64,000 nt of DNA from Aureibacillus halotolerans. GTDB taxonomy: Bacteria > Bacillota > Bacilli > Bacillales > DSM-28697. Under the pieces are notes generated by a model. It made no database searches. It was not told where the DNA came from and was given only the letters and a program-made list of their open reading frames with translations. Location of the stretch: NCBI RefSeq assembly GCF_004363045.1, contig NZ_SNYJ01000014.1, positions 33,674 through 97,673 of the forward strand. Direction: 5' to 3'. This document shows positions 16,085 through 23,725 of the stretch, one piece after another. Each line of letters starts with the position of its first letter. Position 1 is the first letter of the stretch. Both the position numbers and the translations under genes were made by a program.

Positions 16085-16930
16085 TCACTCTCCTTTCAAG
16101 CCGCTTAATGCGACACTGCGAACAATGTATTTTTGGAGAAAGAGAAACACGATCAGAATTGGCAGGATGCTCATTGATGCTGTGGCCATCGTGACCCCGA
16201 AGAGCCGGCTGCCGTTTTCCGAGGAAAAGCTGGACAAGAATAAGGGGACTGTTTTCAACATTTGGTCATTGATGACGACGAGCGGCCAAATGAACGAATT
16301 CCAGCTGCCTTGAAACGATAGAATCGCCAGCGTTGCTGTAATCGGTCCGGTCAGCGGCAAGAAAATGGCGAAAAACGTTAAAAATTCGCCTGCGCCATCC
16401 ATTTTGGCGGATTCTCGAAGGCCTTCGGGAAGCTGGTCAAAGTATTGCTTTGCAAGAATAATACCGAGCGCATTCACGATAGATGGCAGAATTAGTGGAT
16501 AAAATGTGTTGATCATGCCAAAATCGTTGAACATCGTGAACATCGGAATCAACGTCGTTTCAAATGGAATCATCATCGTCGCCAGCACCATGAAGAACAA
16601 AAAGCGCTTCCCCCAAAAAGTGCCGCGCGAAAAGGCATACCCGCCAAGCAACGCTGAGCTGATACTCAAGATGACGCTGAAAAACGCGATGATAAGGGAG
16701 TTCCAATAGGCGAGAAGCAAACGGTTGTTTTCAAACACTAGGGTGTAGTGAAAAAAGGTGAATTCCTCTGGGATAATTCTTGGAGGAAAGGGCAACGCAA
16801 CATTGGCATTTTGCTCGAGACTGACGCTGATCATCCAAAGAAACGGATAAATCGCTACACCTCCGAGCAAGGCTAATAGAACAAAGATGCCAGCATTCAT
16901 CAATTTTTCTCTATCTTTCGAGCGCAGCAT
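16085..16930 (-). CDS. ABC sugar permease, MalG type
   Basis: 281 residues with six predicted membrane helices. It carries the inner-membrane EAA loop LRESAKMDGAGEFLTFFAIFLPL, the contact site for the ATPase. No ATPase gene is present, so a shared MsmK/MsmX-type ATPase probably drives the importer. The operon order permease-permease-binding protein supports a carbohydrate importer. AGGGAA precedes the ATG. Confidence 0.92.
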   Translation of the reverse strand: MLRSKDREKLMNAGIFVLLALLGGVAIYPFLWMISVSLEQNANVALPFPPRIIPEEFTFFHYTLVFENNRLLLAYWNSLIIAFFSVILSISSALLGGYAFSRGTFWGKRFLFFMVLATMMIPFETTLIPMFTMFNDFGMINTFYPLILPSIVNALGIILAKQYFDQLPEGLRESAKMDGAGEFLTFFAIFLPLTGPITATLAILSFQGSWNSFIWPLVVINDQMLKTVPLFLSSFSSENGSRLFGVTMATASMSILPILIVFLFLQKYIVRSVALSGLKGE

Positions 16931-16946
16931 GTCTGATCTTTCCCTT

Positions 16947-17858
16947 CTATATTTTCATACGTAACAGTTTTGTGGAGAGAAACGTAAAGATCAAAATAAA
17001 GATGAATAAAATATAAGCGGCTGCTGAGGCAATGCCGTATTCACTTCCGCCAAAACCTCGTTCGAAAATGAAGCCGACGACGGTATGGAGTGAGCGGGCA
17101 GGGCTTCCTTGTAGCCCACCGAGCATATACGCATCTGAAAAACGCTGCAGCCCGCCGATCCAGCCGAGGACGAAGAGAATTGTCAAGCTTCCGACCATAT
17201 TCGGGATGGTGATCCAGATCCATTGTTGGATGCGGGAAGCGCCATCCATGGACGCAGCTTCGTAATATTCTCCTGGTATGGCCTGGAGGTTGGCGAGCGT
17301 CACGATGATGACAAAGCCGAGCCAGTGCCATACGGATAGAATAATCGCACCCCATTTTGCTGACAACGGTTGGGAGAGCCATACAACCCGTTCAAACCCA
17401 AGCAATTCCACCACATAGTTCAATGGGCCGTCGGGATGAAGGATGGCAAGGAACACCGTAGCCGCCGCAACCATGGACGTCGTGTTCGGTATGTAAAACA
17501 AAATCTTAAAGAAATTAGAAGTTCTCCGTAAGCTGTTAATCAAACAGGCGATTAGAAAGCCAAAGGGGATAGCGAGTAACAACTGAAAAAAGGTAATGTA
17601 AAATGTGTTATACACCGCGTACCAAAACGTATCAGACAACAGCACATTAGCATAGTTTTGAAACCCAACATATTGTTCACCCACTCCTCGTGTAAAGCTA
17701 AGGCGGAGCGATTCAATCAACGGGTATAATGTGAACAACAAAATGCCTACTATCGTCGGAAGCAGAAACACGTACCAGATGGCATGTGATTCCCGCCTAG
17801 GAGCCAGCTTCCAGCCAACGACCGGCTTAGCCCGTGGTTTTTGTTTCGTCTGTAACAT
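16947..17858 (-). CDS. ABC sugar permease, MalF type
   Basis: A 303-residue membrane protein with a cytoplasmic, basic N-terminus (MLQTKQKPRAKPV), six helices and the EAA loop YYEAASMDGASRIQQWIWITIP. Partner of the MalG-type permease, whose gene starts 16 nt downstream. The start region is unusual: no SD lies next to ATG 17858, but GAGGGAGGA (about 17893-17883) is separated from it by a perfect 7-bp hairpin that would bring the SD to about 7 nt from the start. Confidence 0.9.
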   Translation of the reverse strand: MLQTKQKPRAKPVVGWKLAPRRESHAIWYVFLLPTIVGILLFTLYPLIESLRLSFTRGVGEQYVGFQNYANVLLSDTFWYAVYNTFYITFFQLLLAIPFGFLIACLINSLRRTSNFFKILFYIPNTTSMVAAATVFLAILHPDGPLNYVVELLGFERVVWLSQPLSAKWGAIILSVWHWLGFVIIVTLANLQAIPGEYYEAASMDGASRIQQWIWITIPNMVGSLTILFVLGWIGGLQRFSDAYMLGGLQGSPARSLHTVVGFIFERGFGGSEYGIASAAAYILFIFILIFTFLSTKLLRMKI

Positions 17859-17865
17859 GATGAAC

Positions 17866-17885
17866 GGACAGCAATGAGGCTGTCC
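17866..17885 (-). promoter_or_regulatory. Hairpin between SD and start codon of the MalF-type permease
   Basis: On the minus strand GGACAGC (17885-17879), loop CTCATT, GCTGTCC (17872-17866). The purine-rich SD lies immediately upstream and the ATG 7 nt downstream. Confidence 0.55.
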
Positions 17886-18019
17886 TCCCTCCCATTCCTT
17901 GAAATCCTTCGCGCAATGATGCTGGACAGTGGATCATCCTTCTGATTGTGCGAAGAGCGTTATGCTTTGTAAGGCTTGAAATAAATGATAAAAATGATTG
18001 ATGTATGTACATGTACGGT

Positions 18020-19015
18020 TTACTTCAAGGCCACATAGATCGGGTTCGTAAAGGCCAGCGTTGTGCTTCCGCCATTCAACACGCCCGTTGCTCTAACACG
18101 AAGCCAGCGGATGCCTTCCAAAGAAATCTCCTGCACGGTTTTCGCAGGCACTTCGGGAGAGGGGAGCACTGCAAGTTCGCCCAGATTTGATTCGACAATG
18201 AAATTTGTCACAGGCATGTCCTCCGGCGTACGACCGGGCAGGGTGGATGGGTCCAGTTTGATCAGCAATTCGAGTGTTCCCCTGTTGGATGGCACGATCT
18301 CGTCGCCGATGCCATAGGAGGTGTTCTCTACAATTGCTTCGACCTGCAACATCGGCCCCATGCTGACGATACAGCGACCGTGCCGGACGGCTTCCACAAT
18401 TGAATTCGCCGTAGAAGGGTCGGCGCCATTTGGCACACCAATGTACGTAAATGCAGGGAGCTCGCGTTCTTCGGAGTGGTGCCAATCGCGTCCGGAAGTT
18501 GCCGTCAAGCGGAAGCCGTTGTTTAAAACATCCGTCCATTGCTTGTAGGCCGGAGCATTGTGGTGATTGTAGGGAGGGAGCAGCCGATGCCACACTTCGA
18601 TATAATCGATATCGTTCCAGTCTGTAATGGCATAGTCCCAGTGACACCCTGTACAAATTGGGCTGCCCCAGCTGAAAGGATGGGCAATCCCGACGATGCC
18701 TCCAGCTTGGTGAACCCGTTCAATGCCTTTATGGATGTCCCCAGGGCCAAGATCTCTCCACTCGCAATAGGGGGCCCCAAGCGTCAGCATGTGCCCATAA
18801 AACGTCGTCCATTCCATACCAGGAACAATCGTGACCCCGGTTTCTTCCTGAACGTCTTTGGCGTCCGCAAGACCGGAAATGGTGTTATGATCAGTCAGCG
18901 CAATGCCGCTAAGACCGAGCTTTGCTGCTTCCCGGCACATCTCAAGCAATGAATGCTTCCCGTCACTATGGTACGTGTGGGTGTGTAGCTCAAAGGGCTC
19001 CCAATTCATGGTCAT
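18020..19015 (-). CDS. PHP-domain phosphoesterase
   Basis: 331 residues. PHP metal-binding motifs are clear: HTHTYHSDGKHS (about 12-23), GIALTDHNT (about 36-44), a GMEWTT glutamate, GIAHPFSW and TSGRDWHH. The family hydrolyses phosphoesters with a trinuclear metal site. The C-terminal ~100 residues form an extra beta-rich domain. GAAAGGA precedes both ATG 19015 and ATG 19009. The second gives better spacing, so the start is uncertain by two codons. It is overlapped by the upstream 160-residue gene and clustered with a sugar importer, so it probably acts on an imported phosphorylated or phosphodiester-linked sugar. No signal peptide. Confidence 0.85.
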   Translation of the reverse strand: MTMNWEPFELHTHTYHSDGKHSLLEMCREAAKLGLSGIALTDHNTISGLADAKDVQEETGVTIVPGMEWTTFYGHMLTLGAPYCEWRDLGPGDIHKGIERVHQAGGIVGIAHPFSWGSPICTGCHWDYAITDWNDIDYIEVWHRLLPPYNHHNAPAYKQWTDVLNNGFRLTATSGRDWHHSEERELPAFTYIGVPNGADPSTANSIVEAVRHGRCIVSMGPMLQVEAIVENTSYGIGDEIVPSNRGTLELLIKLDPSTLPGRTPEDMPVTNFIVESNLGELAVLPSPEVPAKTVQEISLEGIRWLRVRATGVLNGGSTTLAFTNPIYVALK

Positions 19016-19472
19016 CCCGTCCTTTCTTCACGGATAAACGATACATACACGTTGGTGTGACAATACAATGCACACTGATGGTAATTTTCCAAATGCCGCT
19101 TTGGACAGGTCCAGCGAGAAAGCCCGGCGACGCTTCATCCGACGATAGAATATGGCGCTGGTCGGGAGAATGGCGGTGGGCCGATCCTCGGAACCCTGCC
19201 GGATCGTCGATCGACACCGTCAGCAAATTTTGAAGTGGGAGAAACTGTTCCCATTTCTCCTTCTGCAATTCAATAGCCGAAGGAGAGGCAAAAGACGCGA
19301 TCGCCTCCAAAATAAGCGGGCGAGAAGCCTCTTTGTCATCCAACACTTTCGGACTGTATGTAAAGTCGACGACAAGAAAAGGACACGGTTCACTTAGATG
19401 AAACTGGTACGATATATGTGTTTTGGAACTAAGCGGAGTCAACGATCCTTCCGCAATCATCAGCTCGTCCAT
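18990..19472 (-). CDS. Beta-rich companion protein of the PHP phosphoesterase
   Basis: 160 residues, first gene of the leftward operon, with AAGGGTG before ATG 19472. Its 3' end overlaps the PHP gene by 26 bp, indicating coupling. The alternating hydrophobic pattern (THISYQFHLSEPCPFLVVDF, WKITISVHCIV) suggests a beta sandwich. In CehA/McbA-like PHP proteins a similar N-terminal beta domain can precede the PHP domain, so this may be that domain encoded separately. The function is not known. Confidence 0.65.
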   Translation of the reverse strand: MDELMIAEGSLTPLSSKTHISYQFHLSEPCPFLVVDFTYSPKVLDDKEASRPLILEAIASFASPSAIELQKEKWEQFLPLQNLLTVSIDDPAGFRGSAHRHSPDQRHILSSDEASPGFLAGPVQSGIWKITISVHCIVTPTCMYRLSVKKGRDDHELGAL

Positions 19473-19501
19473 TGTTCAATTCACCCTTTGCAACATTGAT
19501 A

Positions 19502-19515
19502 TGGAATCGTTACCA
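19502..19515. promoter_or_regulatory. LacI/CcpA-type operator before the PHP-sugar ABC operon
   Basis: TGGAATCGTTACCA (19502-19515), 30 bp upstream of the first start, is a near-palindrome with a central CG, as in LacI-family operators. It matches the cre consensus TGWAANCGNTNWCA at 12 of 14 positions. The LacI-type regulator at 22185-23195 or CcpA could bind it. Confidence 0.5.
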
Positions 19516-19605
19516 GATTTAATAACATGTCCCTTATATTAGAGCTCTTTTGTAAAAACTGTAGCTTGTTTTTATTGATATTCTGTAAATTTTCACAACG
19601 AAAAG

Positions 19606-19669
19606 GCTTTCACAAAAGCCCTTTTATGCAAAAAACCTCGAGGCAATAGCACATGTCTCGAGGTTTTTT
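19606..19669. terminator. Two successive hairpins, the second a strong bidirectional terminator
   Basis: AAAAAACCTCGAG (19630-19642) and CTCGAGGTTTTTT (19657-19669) form a perfect 13-bp stem with T runs in both directions. A weaker AAGGCTTT/AAGCCCTTTT hairpin precedes it. No intact gene ends here, so the terminator may be left from a lost gene. The stretch 19670-19900 shows nothing I can call. Confidence 0.7.
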
Positions 19670-19970
19670 GTGTTTTATATTAAAGTGGAGGTTTTGAATG
19701 GAGGTTAAATGCCGCTCTTTACTTTAGAAATAATATCCTCAGTAAATTTCTGAAAGTAAATAGTACACCATTAAGAACGTATTTATCACTATTGTGATTA
19801 CTGGAATACATCAAAATGACAGCTAGTGCCCTTTCCACTACCTTAGTTGGTCATGGTCGAAATTAAACAAGGTCTATCTCATTTCATTCGTTCTTCACAA
19901 TAACCAAAAGCGGTCACAAGTGAGACTCTAGCAGAAAAGAAAACACGACGAGGTCTTTATGGATCGCTGC

Positions 19971-20082
19971 GTCAACATACTTCGCTTTCAGTGGGGCACG
20001 GCTTCAGCTTCCTCGAAAAGGCAGGCTATTTCGAGGGGATCTTCAGCTCGCGCTGATCCCACTAGAGTCTACGTATGTTGAC
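19971..20082. repeat. 112-bp palindromic dispersed element
   Basis: Perfect 10-bp terminal inverted repeats GTCAACATAC (19971-19980) and GTATGTTGAC (20073-20082). Inside, CAGTGGGGCACGGCTTCAGC and CTTCAGCTCGCGCTGATCCC form further imperfect pairings. I recognise the pattern (CTTCGCTTTC...GGCACGGCTTCAGC...CTTCAGC...GTATGTTG) as a repeat scattered in many Bacillaceae genomes. Non-coding, probably a MITE or BIME-like element. Confidence 0.65.
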
Positions 20083-20264
20083 TACGCTGATGTTTGTTTC
20101 TGCGTACATTGTTCTAATGTGGGTCGGTCTCGTATAGAGGGTAAAAGCCGTGTGGCAGCCAAATCAGGCAAGTACGTGCAATGTTTCAAGGCAGATCACT
20201 TGGTGCCTTTTCCACGAATGTCGTTTGGTAAAGGAATGAAGTGAACCCAAGAAGGTCGGTCTCA

Positions 20265-20350
20265 TTTGATTTGCCCTTTTTCATAAACCAAAAGCGACGA
20301 CTAGCGAGACTCCACGACTAAGAAGTCATGACGGGGTCTTTTCGAGTCGG
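20265..20350 (+). repeat. Second copy of a sequence also present at 19880-19965
   Basis: ACCAAAAGCG...GAGACTC...ACGGGGTCTTT at 20285-20341 resembles ACCAAAAGCG...GAGACTC...ACGAGGTCTTT at 19907-19960. Each is preceded by a GGTC..TCTCATTT.ATT segment. The copies flank the 112-bp palindrome. The surrounding 19870-20740 contains no convincing gene. Confidence 0.5.
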
Positions 20351-20742
20351 TGATGCACTTGTGCCCTTCAGGCTGAACACGAATGTATAGCCGTTTGCCT
20401 AGAGAAAATGATTTCAAAATGGGCATTTGTAAGAGAACACGCACATCTTTTTTTCTAAATAGAATAAGGTCTACATTACCTGATGGGGCACTAGTGTTTG
20501 CTTGATGGATTAAGAACGCAGTCATCTATATCACGCCATAAGGAGCTGTCAGAGCGTCATGTCTTACGTTTGCGTGAATAGTGTCGTCGATAAAAATTGC
20601 AGATATGTCAGTAATGTAAGGGCTTGATGGATAGTTGTAGGTTTTTTGGTTGGATTATACTGGAAGATAAGGAAGGCGAGGCATCAGAGTTACGCCTTTC
20701 CTCTCATAACGAACACCTCTTATATAGTGGGAATTGTATTTT

Positions 20743-21726
20743 CTATCTAAGTAAGTGAATCCCATTAGCAGGAAAACCCATTTCGTTTTTTATAAGATCG
20801 AAACTGATGAATCTTGAATTTTTTGAACGCGAATTAAATGCTTGCTCCATTATATCAAGTAGCAATGTGTGTTCGGACTTATCGATAACTAGCTTCAAAA
20901 AGGCGACAAGACTAAATATATCACCATTATTTAGTAAGTTTTCCTGAATATTCAATGACTTTGGGATTAAATTCAAGGCCCCTGCCTTATGCACTTTATA
21001 GCTGAAAAAGCGTTCCTCGTGCGCGCAGACATTTCTCAAAAAGTTTGCGGTTTTTAGAATGGTCTCCATCATTTGCGGAGTGAAATGAATCTTTTGATTG
21101 TAATCTCTATAAAAATTCTTTGCAAAATCATTAGCAATAGTATTTTTAAGATCATCCCCGAGACATTGATAAAAATTATTAATGTTACCCATTGTTAAGT
21201 AGTTGACAAGAACCCATAAAGGAACAGCACCGTGTTCATCAATATAATGCTTGATTGGTGAATTATATGAATTACTACCCTTGTCTGAAATTGCCTTAGA
21301 AATTGTAGATATTAATCTGAGAACTTGCTTTATTTTTTTGGTATCTCTTGTGAAATTTTCGATTATTAAATACGCATGAGGCTCGTTAAATGCTTCTGAA
21401 AATCTGTATGAAATAGTTGATTTTATATTGCTCTCAAAGATGAGTATGAATCTGAGCATGAAATGTCTAAGTTCTCGGTCAAAACAAAATAAGTTATGTA
21501 TATCTTCGATAGTAGCGCCTGCTTTATATGTATCAGGAACAAGGAAATTACCATGCGAATCTGTCTCTAAAAACAGGTCTTTATATCCGTTGATGACGTT
21601 ATAATAATTCTCGCGTTCGAAAATACGCAAAGCCACTGAATCGTCAGCTATAGTTAATCCTCTATCCCTCAGTATCTTGATTTGTTGCTGATGTGTTCTA
21701 AACGGCTTCGGAAAATTTTTCGTCAA
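20743..21726 (-). CDS. Abi_2 (AbiD/AbiF-type) abortive-infection HEPN protein
   Basis: 327 residues. The N-terminus KPFRTHQQQIKILRDRGLTI followed by RIFERENYYNVINGYKDLF is characteristic of the Abi_2 family. RNVCAHEERFF near residue 240 is a HEPN R-x4-H type RNase motif (R-N-V-C-A-H), so the likely action is RNA cleavage upon phage infection or loss of control. Start is TTG 21726 with GAGGTGA 6-7 nt upstream. The gene is AT-rich compared with its neighbours and surrounded by relics, a sign of transfer. Directly upstream sits a strong promoter followed by a hairpin terminator, so the gene is read only after a short leader RNA. Confidence 0.88.
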   Translation of the reverse strand: MTKNFPKPFRTHQQQIKILRDRGLTIADDSVALRIFERENYYNVINGYKDLFLETDSHGNFLVPDTYKAGATIEDIHNLFCFDRELRHFMLRFILIFESNIKSTISYRFSEAFNEPHAYLIIENFTRDTKKIKQVLRLISTISKAISDKGSNSYNSPIKHYIDEHGAVPLWVLVNYLTMGNINNFYQCLGDDLKNTIANDFAKNFYRDYNQKIHFTPQMMETILKTANFLRNVCAHEERFFSYKVHKAGALNLIPKSLNIQENLLNNGDIFSLVAFLKLVIDKSEHTLLLDIMEQAFNSRSKNSRFISFDLIKNEMGFPANGIHLLR

Positions 21727-21739
21727 AAAATCACCTCAT

Positions 21740-21783
21740 AAAAAAATAGCCCAGTCCTCGTAAGGAACATGGGCCTGATCACT
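21740..21783 (-). ncRNA. Short structured leader RNA before the Abi_2 gene
   Basis: From a start near 21783 the transcript would run through AGGCCCATGTTCCTTACGAG and GACTGGGCT, which fold (CCCA/TGGG and TCCT/AGGA stems with a CGTA loop, 21776-21748), into seven T (21746-21740). A smaller TGATC/GATCA inverted repeat (21790-21776) overlaps the start. It is either an attenuator or a separate ~44-nt RNA. Structured RNAs beside AbiF-family genes have been reported to control them. Which applies here is inference. Confidence 0.55.
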
Positions 21784-21789
21784 TAGATC

Positions 21790-21819
21790 ATTATATAATA
21801 TGTGAAATGCACTCGTCAA
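21790..21819 (-). promoter_or_regulatory. Sigma-A promoter of the Abi_2 leader
   Basis: TTGACG (21819-21814), 18-bp spacer, TATAAT (21795-21790) on the minus strand. It would start transcription about 57 nt before the TTG start of the Abi_2 gene. Confidence 0.7.
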
Positions 21820-21869
21820 TATTCAAAAAACATTATTGGCAATTAAAATAATGAGAGCCTTTAGGGTAA

Positions 21870-21998
21870 AGTTTGCAAGGTGGCATGTTATCGCCCCTTC
21901 ATAGCAATGTTTACTTACATGAACTGGATAAGGAACTTGAGAAAAGAGGTCACCCAGATATTTTGGTTGAAGAACCGCAAGCAAGGAGATTAGCGTGA
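21870..21998 (+). pseudogene. Group II intron reverse transcriptase fragment
   Basis: A 42-codon open stretch reading SLQGGMLSPLHSNVYLHELD, KELEKRGHPDILVEEPQARR, LA and TGA. The QGG-LSPL-N-LHELDKELEKRGH pattern is the palm-domain segment (GTPQGGPLSPLLSN..LHELDKELEKRGH) of group II intron maturases. It is closed by TAA upstream (21867-21869), and the YADD box is lost. A dead fragment. Confidence 0.75.
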
Positions 21999-22026
21999 TA
22001 AGCAGGACATTGAGCATTCTGGCGTG

Positions 22027-22224
22027 ATGTCAGGTCTATCCAACGAGGAGTTGAGGCATCTGCAGGCTCCGACGATAACACCTGATCAAAAAGAGGCACT
22101 GGTTCAAGCTGCTAAAGAAGAACTCGCAAAGGATTCTTTTCGCCCTTATAGGAAAGCCCACATTCTAAAATGTACACCTGAAAACTATAAAAGCTCCCGG
22201 CTACTTCCTCGGAGGACGAGCTGA
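22027..22224 (+). pseudogene. Possible small ORF or gene fragment overlapping the lacI-type 3' end
   Basis: A 65-codon frame beginning MSGLSNEELRHLQAPTITPD with a helical, charged middle (ALVQAAKEELAKDSF). The amino-acid composition looks protein-like, but there is no SD, it follows a pseudogene, and its last 13 codons run antisense into the LacI-type gene. Probably another relic. Confidence 0.25.
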
Positions 22225-23195
22225 TGAGGCAATATGATATCTTCATCAAACGTAAAATCAGGATTCACAATTAATTGATGCATATAGTCTACCGCCTGCC
22301 TCCCAAGTTCCCCCGATGGCTGTTCCATGGATGTAATGGACGGGCGGACCACCTCAGTAATTTGGCTGCCATCATAACCGACAATCGATATGTCGTCCGG
22401 CACTTGAAAGCCATGATCCAGCACGCAATTGAGTGCGCCAACGGCCATATCATCGCTCGCCGCAAAGACGACGGTGGGGTGTTCTTCAAGTTGGACGATC
22501 TCCTCCATTAACGCACGACCAGAGGCCAGCTTATAATTTCCGAATTTGACGAACCGTTCGTCCAGCTCCAATCGGTGTTTCTTCATCGCATCAATAAAAC
22601 CACGATACCGATTTAATCCGGACGTGATATCCTCCAGATCCCCGCTTAGAAAAGCCACTTTCCGATGTCCAGACCGGATCAGATACTCCGTCGCGTCGAA
22701 CGCTGCCCGATAATCGTCAATCATCACTGACAGGTATTTCGATGACGGCCCCTTTACGCTAAGAAATAAGATCGGCATTGAAGCATTGGCGAAGAACTCA
22801 AGGATCTGTTCGTCAAACTTTTGATGCATGACAATAATGCCGTCTACTCTCATATTTTGAAATATCCGTAAATACTTTAGCTCTTTTTCCATACTTTCCG
22901 CGATATTGCCGATAAGCAAATTGTATCCCATCGTGGTTGCAGTTTCTTCAATGTGGCTTATGATTGTTGAAAAATATTGATTTGTTAAGTCCGGTACAAT
23001 GATGCCGATGGTATTTGTCTTCTGCATTTTCAAGCTGCGTGCGATGTGGCTCGGCGAATAATTGAGCTCTTCAATCGATCGATTGACTTTCTCTAGCAGC
23101 GCCTTGCTAACATACTTCTCGCCATTCAACACTCTGGAGACGCTGGTCACGGAAACACCGGCTCTCCGTGCAACGTCTTTAATACTTGCTCCCAC
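22185..23195 (-). CDS. LacI-family transcriptional regulator
   Basis: 336 residues: an N-terminal HTH (IKDVARRAGVSVTSVSRVLN), the hinge helix (SPSHIARSLKMQKTNTIGIIVPDL) and a periplasmic-binding-like sensor domain. GTG start with AGGGGTGG upstream. It is transcribed in the same direction as the PHP/sugar-ABC operon 2.7 kb downstream, which has a LacI-type operator, so that operon is its most likely target. Relics and the Abi gene have been inserted between them. Confidence 0.92.
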   Translation of the reverse strand: MGASIKDVARRAGVSVTSVSRVLNGEKYVSKALLEKVNRSIEELNYSPSHIARSLKMQKTNTIGIIVPDLTNQYFSTIISHIEETATTMGYNLLIGNIAESMEKELKYLRIFQNMRVDGIIVMHQKFDEQILEFFANASMPILFLSVKGPSSKYLSVMIDDYRAAFDATEYLIRSGHRKVAFLSGDLEDITSGLNRYRGFIDAMKKHRLELDERFVKFGNYKLASGRALMEEIVQLEEHPTVVFAASDDMAVGALNCVLDHGFQVPDDISIVGYDGSQITEVVRPSITSMEQPSGELGRQAVDYMHQLIVNPDFTFDEDIILPHQLVLRGSSRELL

Positions 23196-23336
23196 CTTGC
23201 CACCCCTAACAGATTACGTGCATACTACAAATACGATAAGATATGCTCGTCCATTCGTCAACCATGTGCAGAGTGGGCGATCATGCAGTTTCACTTCCCG
23301 GATAAACAGATTCCACAAATCCAAGGAGGCCATTTA

Positions 23337-23549
23337 ATGAAAATCGCAGATTACTCATTCAGGATTCTCGTTGCCACTTTTGGTTTGCTTGCCATAGTAA
23401 CAGATGTCAAAAGCGCAGCTACTTTATTTGTCATCACGTTAACCTCGTATTTCCTTTTTCTCTTTTTCAAAGACGCTGAAAGTAAGCTGAAATATCTCAG
23501 CCTCATTCTTGCCGTTTTATTCCCCATGACATGGATGTTTTTATCGTGA
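23337..23549 (+). CDS. Small membrane protein of unknown function
   Basis: 70 residues from ATG 23337 (AGGAGG 7 nt upstream). Two to three hydrophobic segments (FRILVATFGLLAIV, AATLFVITLTSYFLFLFF, YLSLILAVLFPMTWMFL) separated by the charged KDAESKLK loop. No family recognised. The longer in-frame start at 23283 lacks an SD. Confidence 0.65.
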   Translation: MKIADYSFRILVATFGLLAIVTDVKSAATLFVITLTSYFLFLFFKDAESKLKYLSLILAVLFPMTWMFLS

Positions 23550-23725
23550 AACTGCAAATTCGCTTTCGTTGCTTTTAAAATCCTCGCTGTTGAAAAGTTC
23601 CTCATTCTATCAGAAGCTCCTTTAATTCAAACGGCAATCATTTGCACGTTCACCTCATCCTAGACAATCCATCTGATTCTTCTTAAACTAAACACAACGA
23701 CTTGCAAACCTATAGGAGGCCTGAC

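Noticed and set aside
17827..18012. 61-codon minus-strand frame containing MGGRTASLLS at the permease start
   Set aside because: Its ATG overlaps the SD region of the permease and it runs into the permease in another frame; considered as a leader ORF but no SD of its own.
20301..20525. 74-codon minus-strand frame ending RPRHDFLVVESR
   Set aside because: No SD, and its 3' part is made of the dispersed repeat at 20265-20350; likely a chance frame across a repeat.
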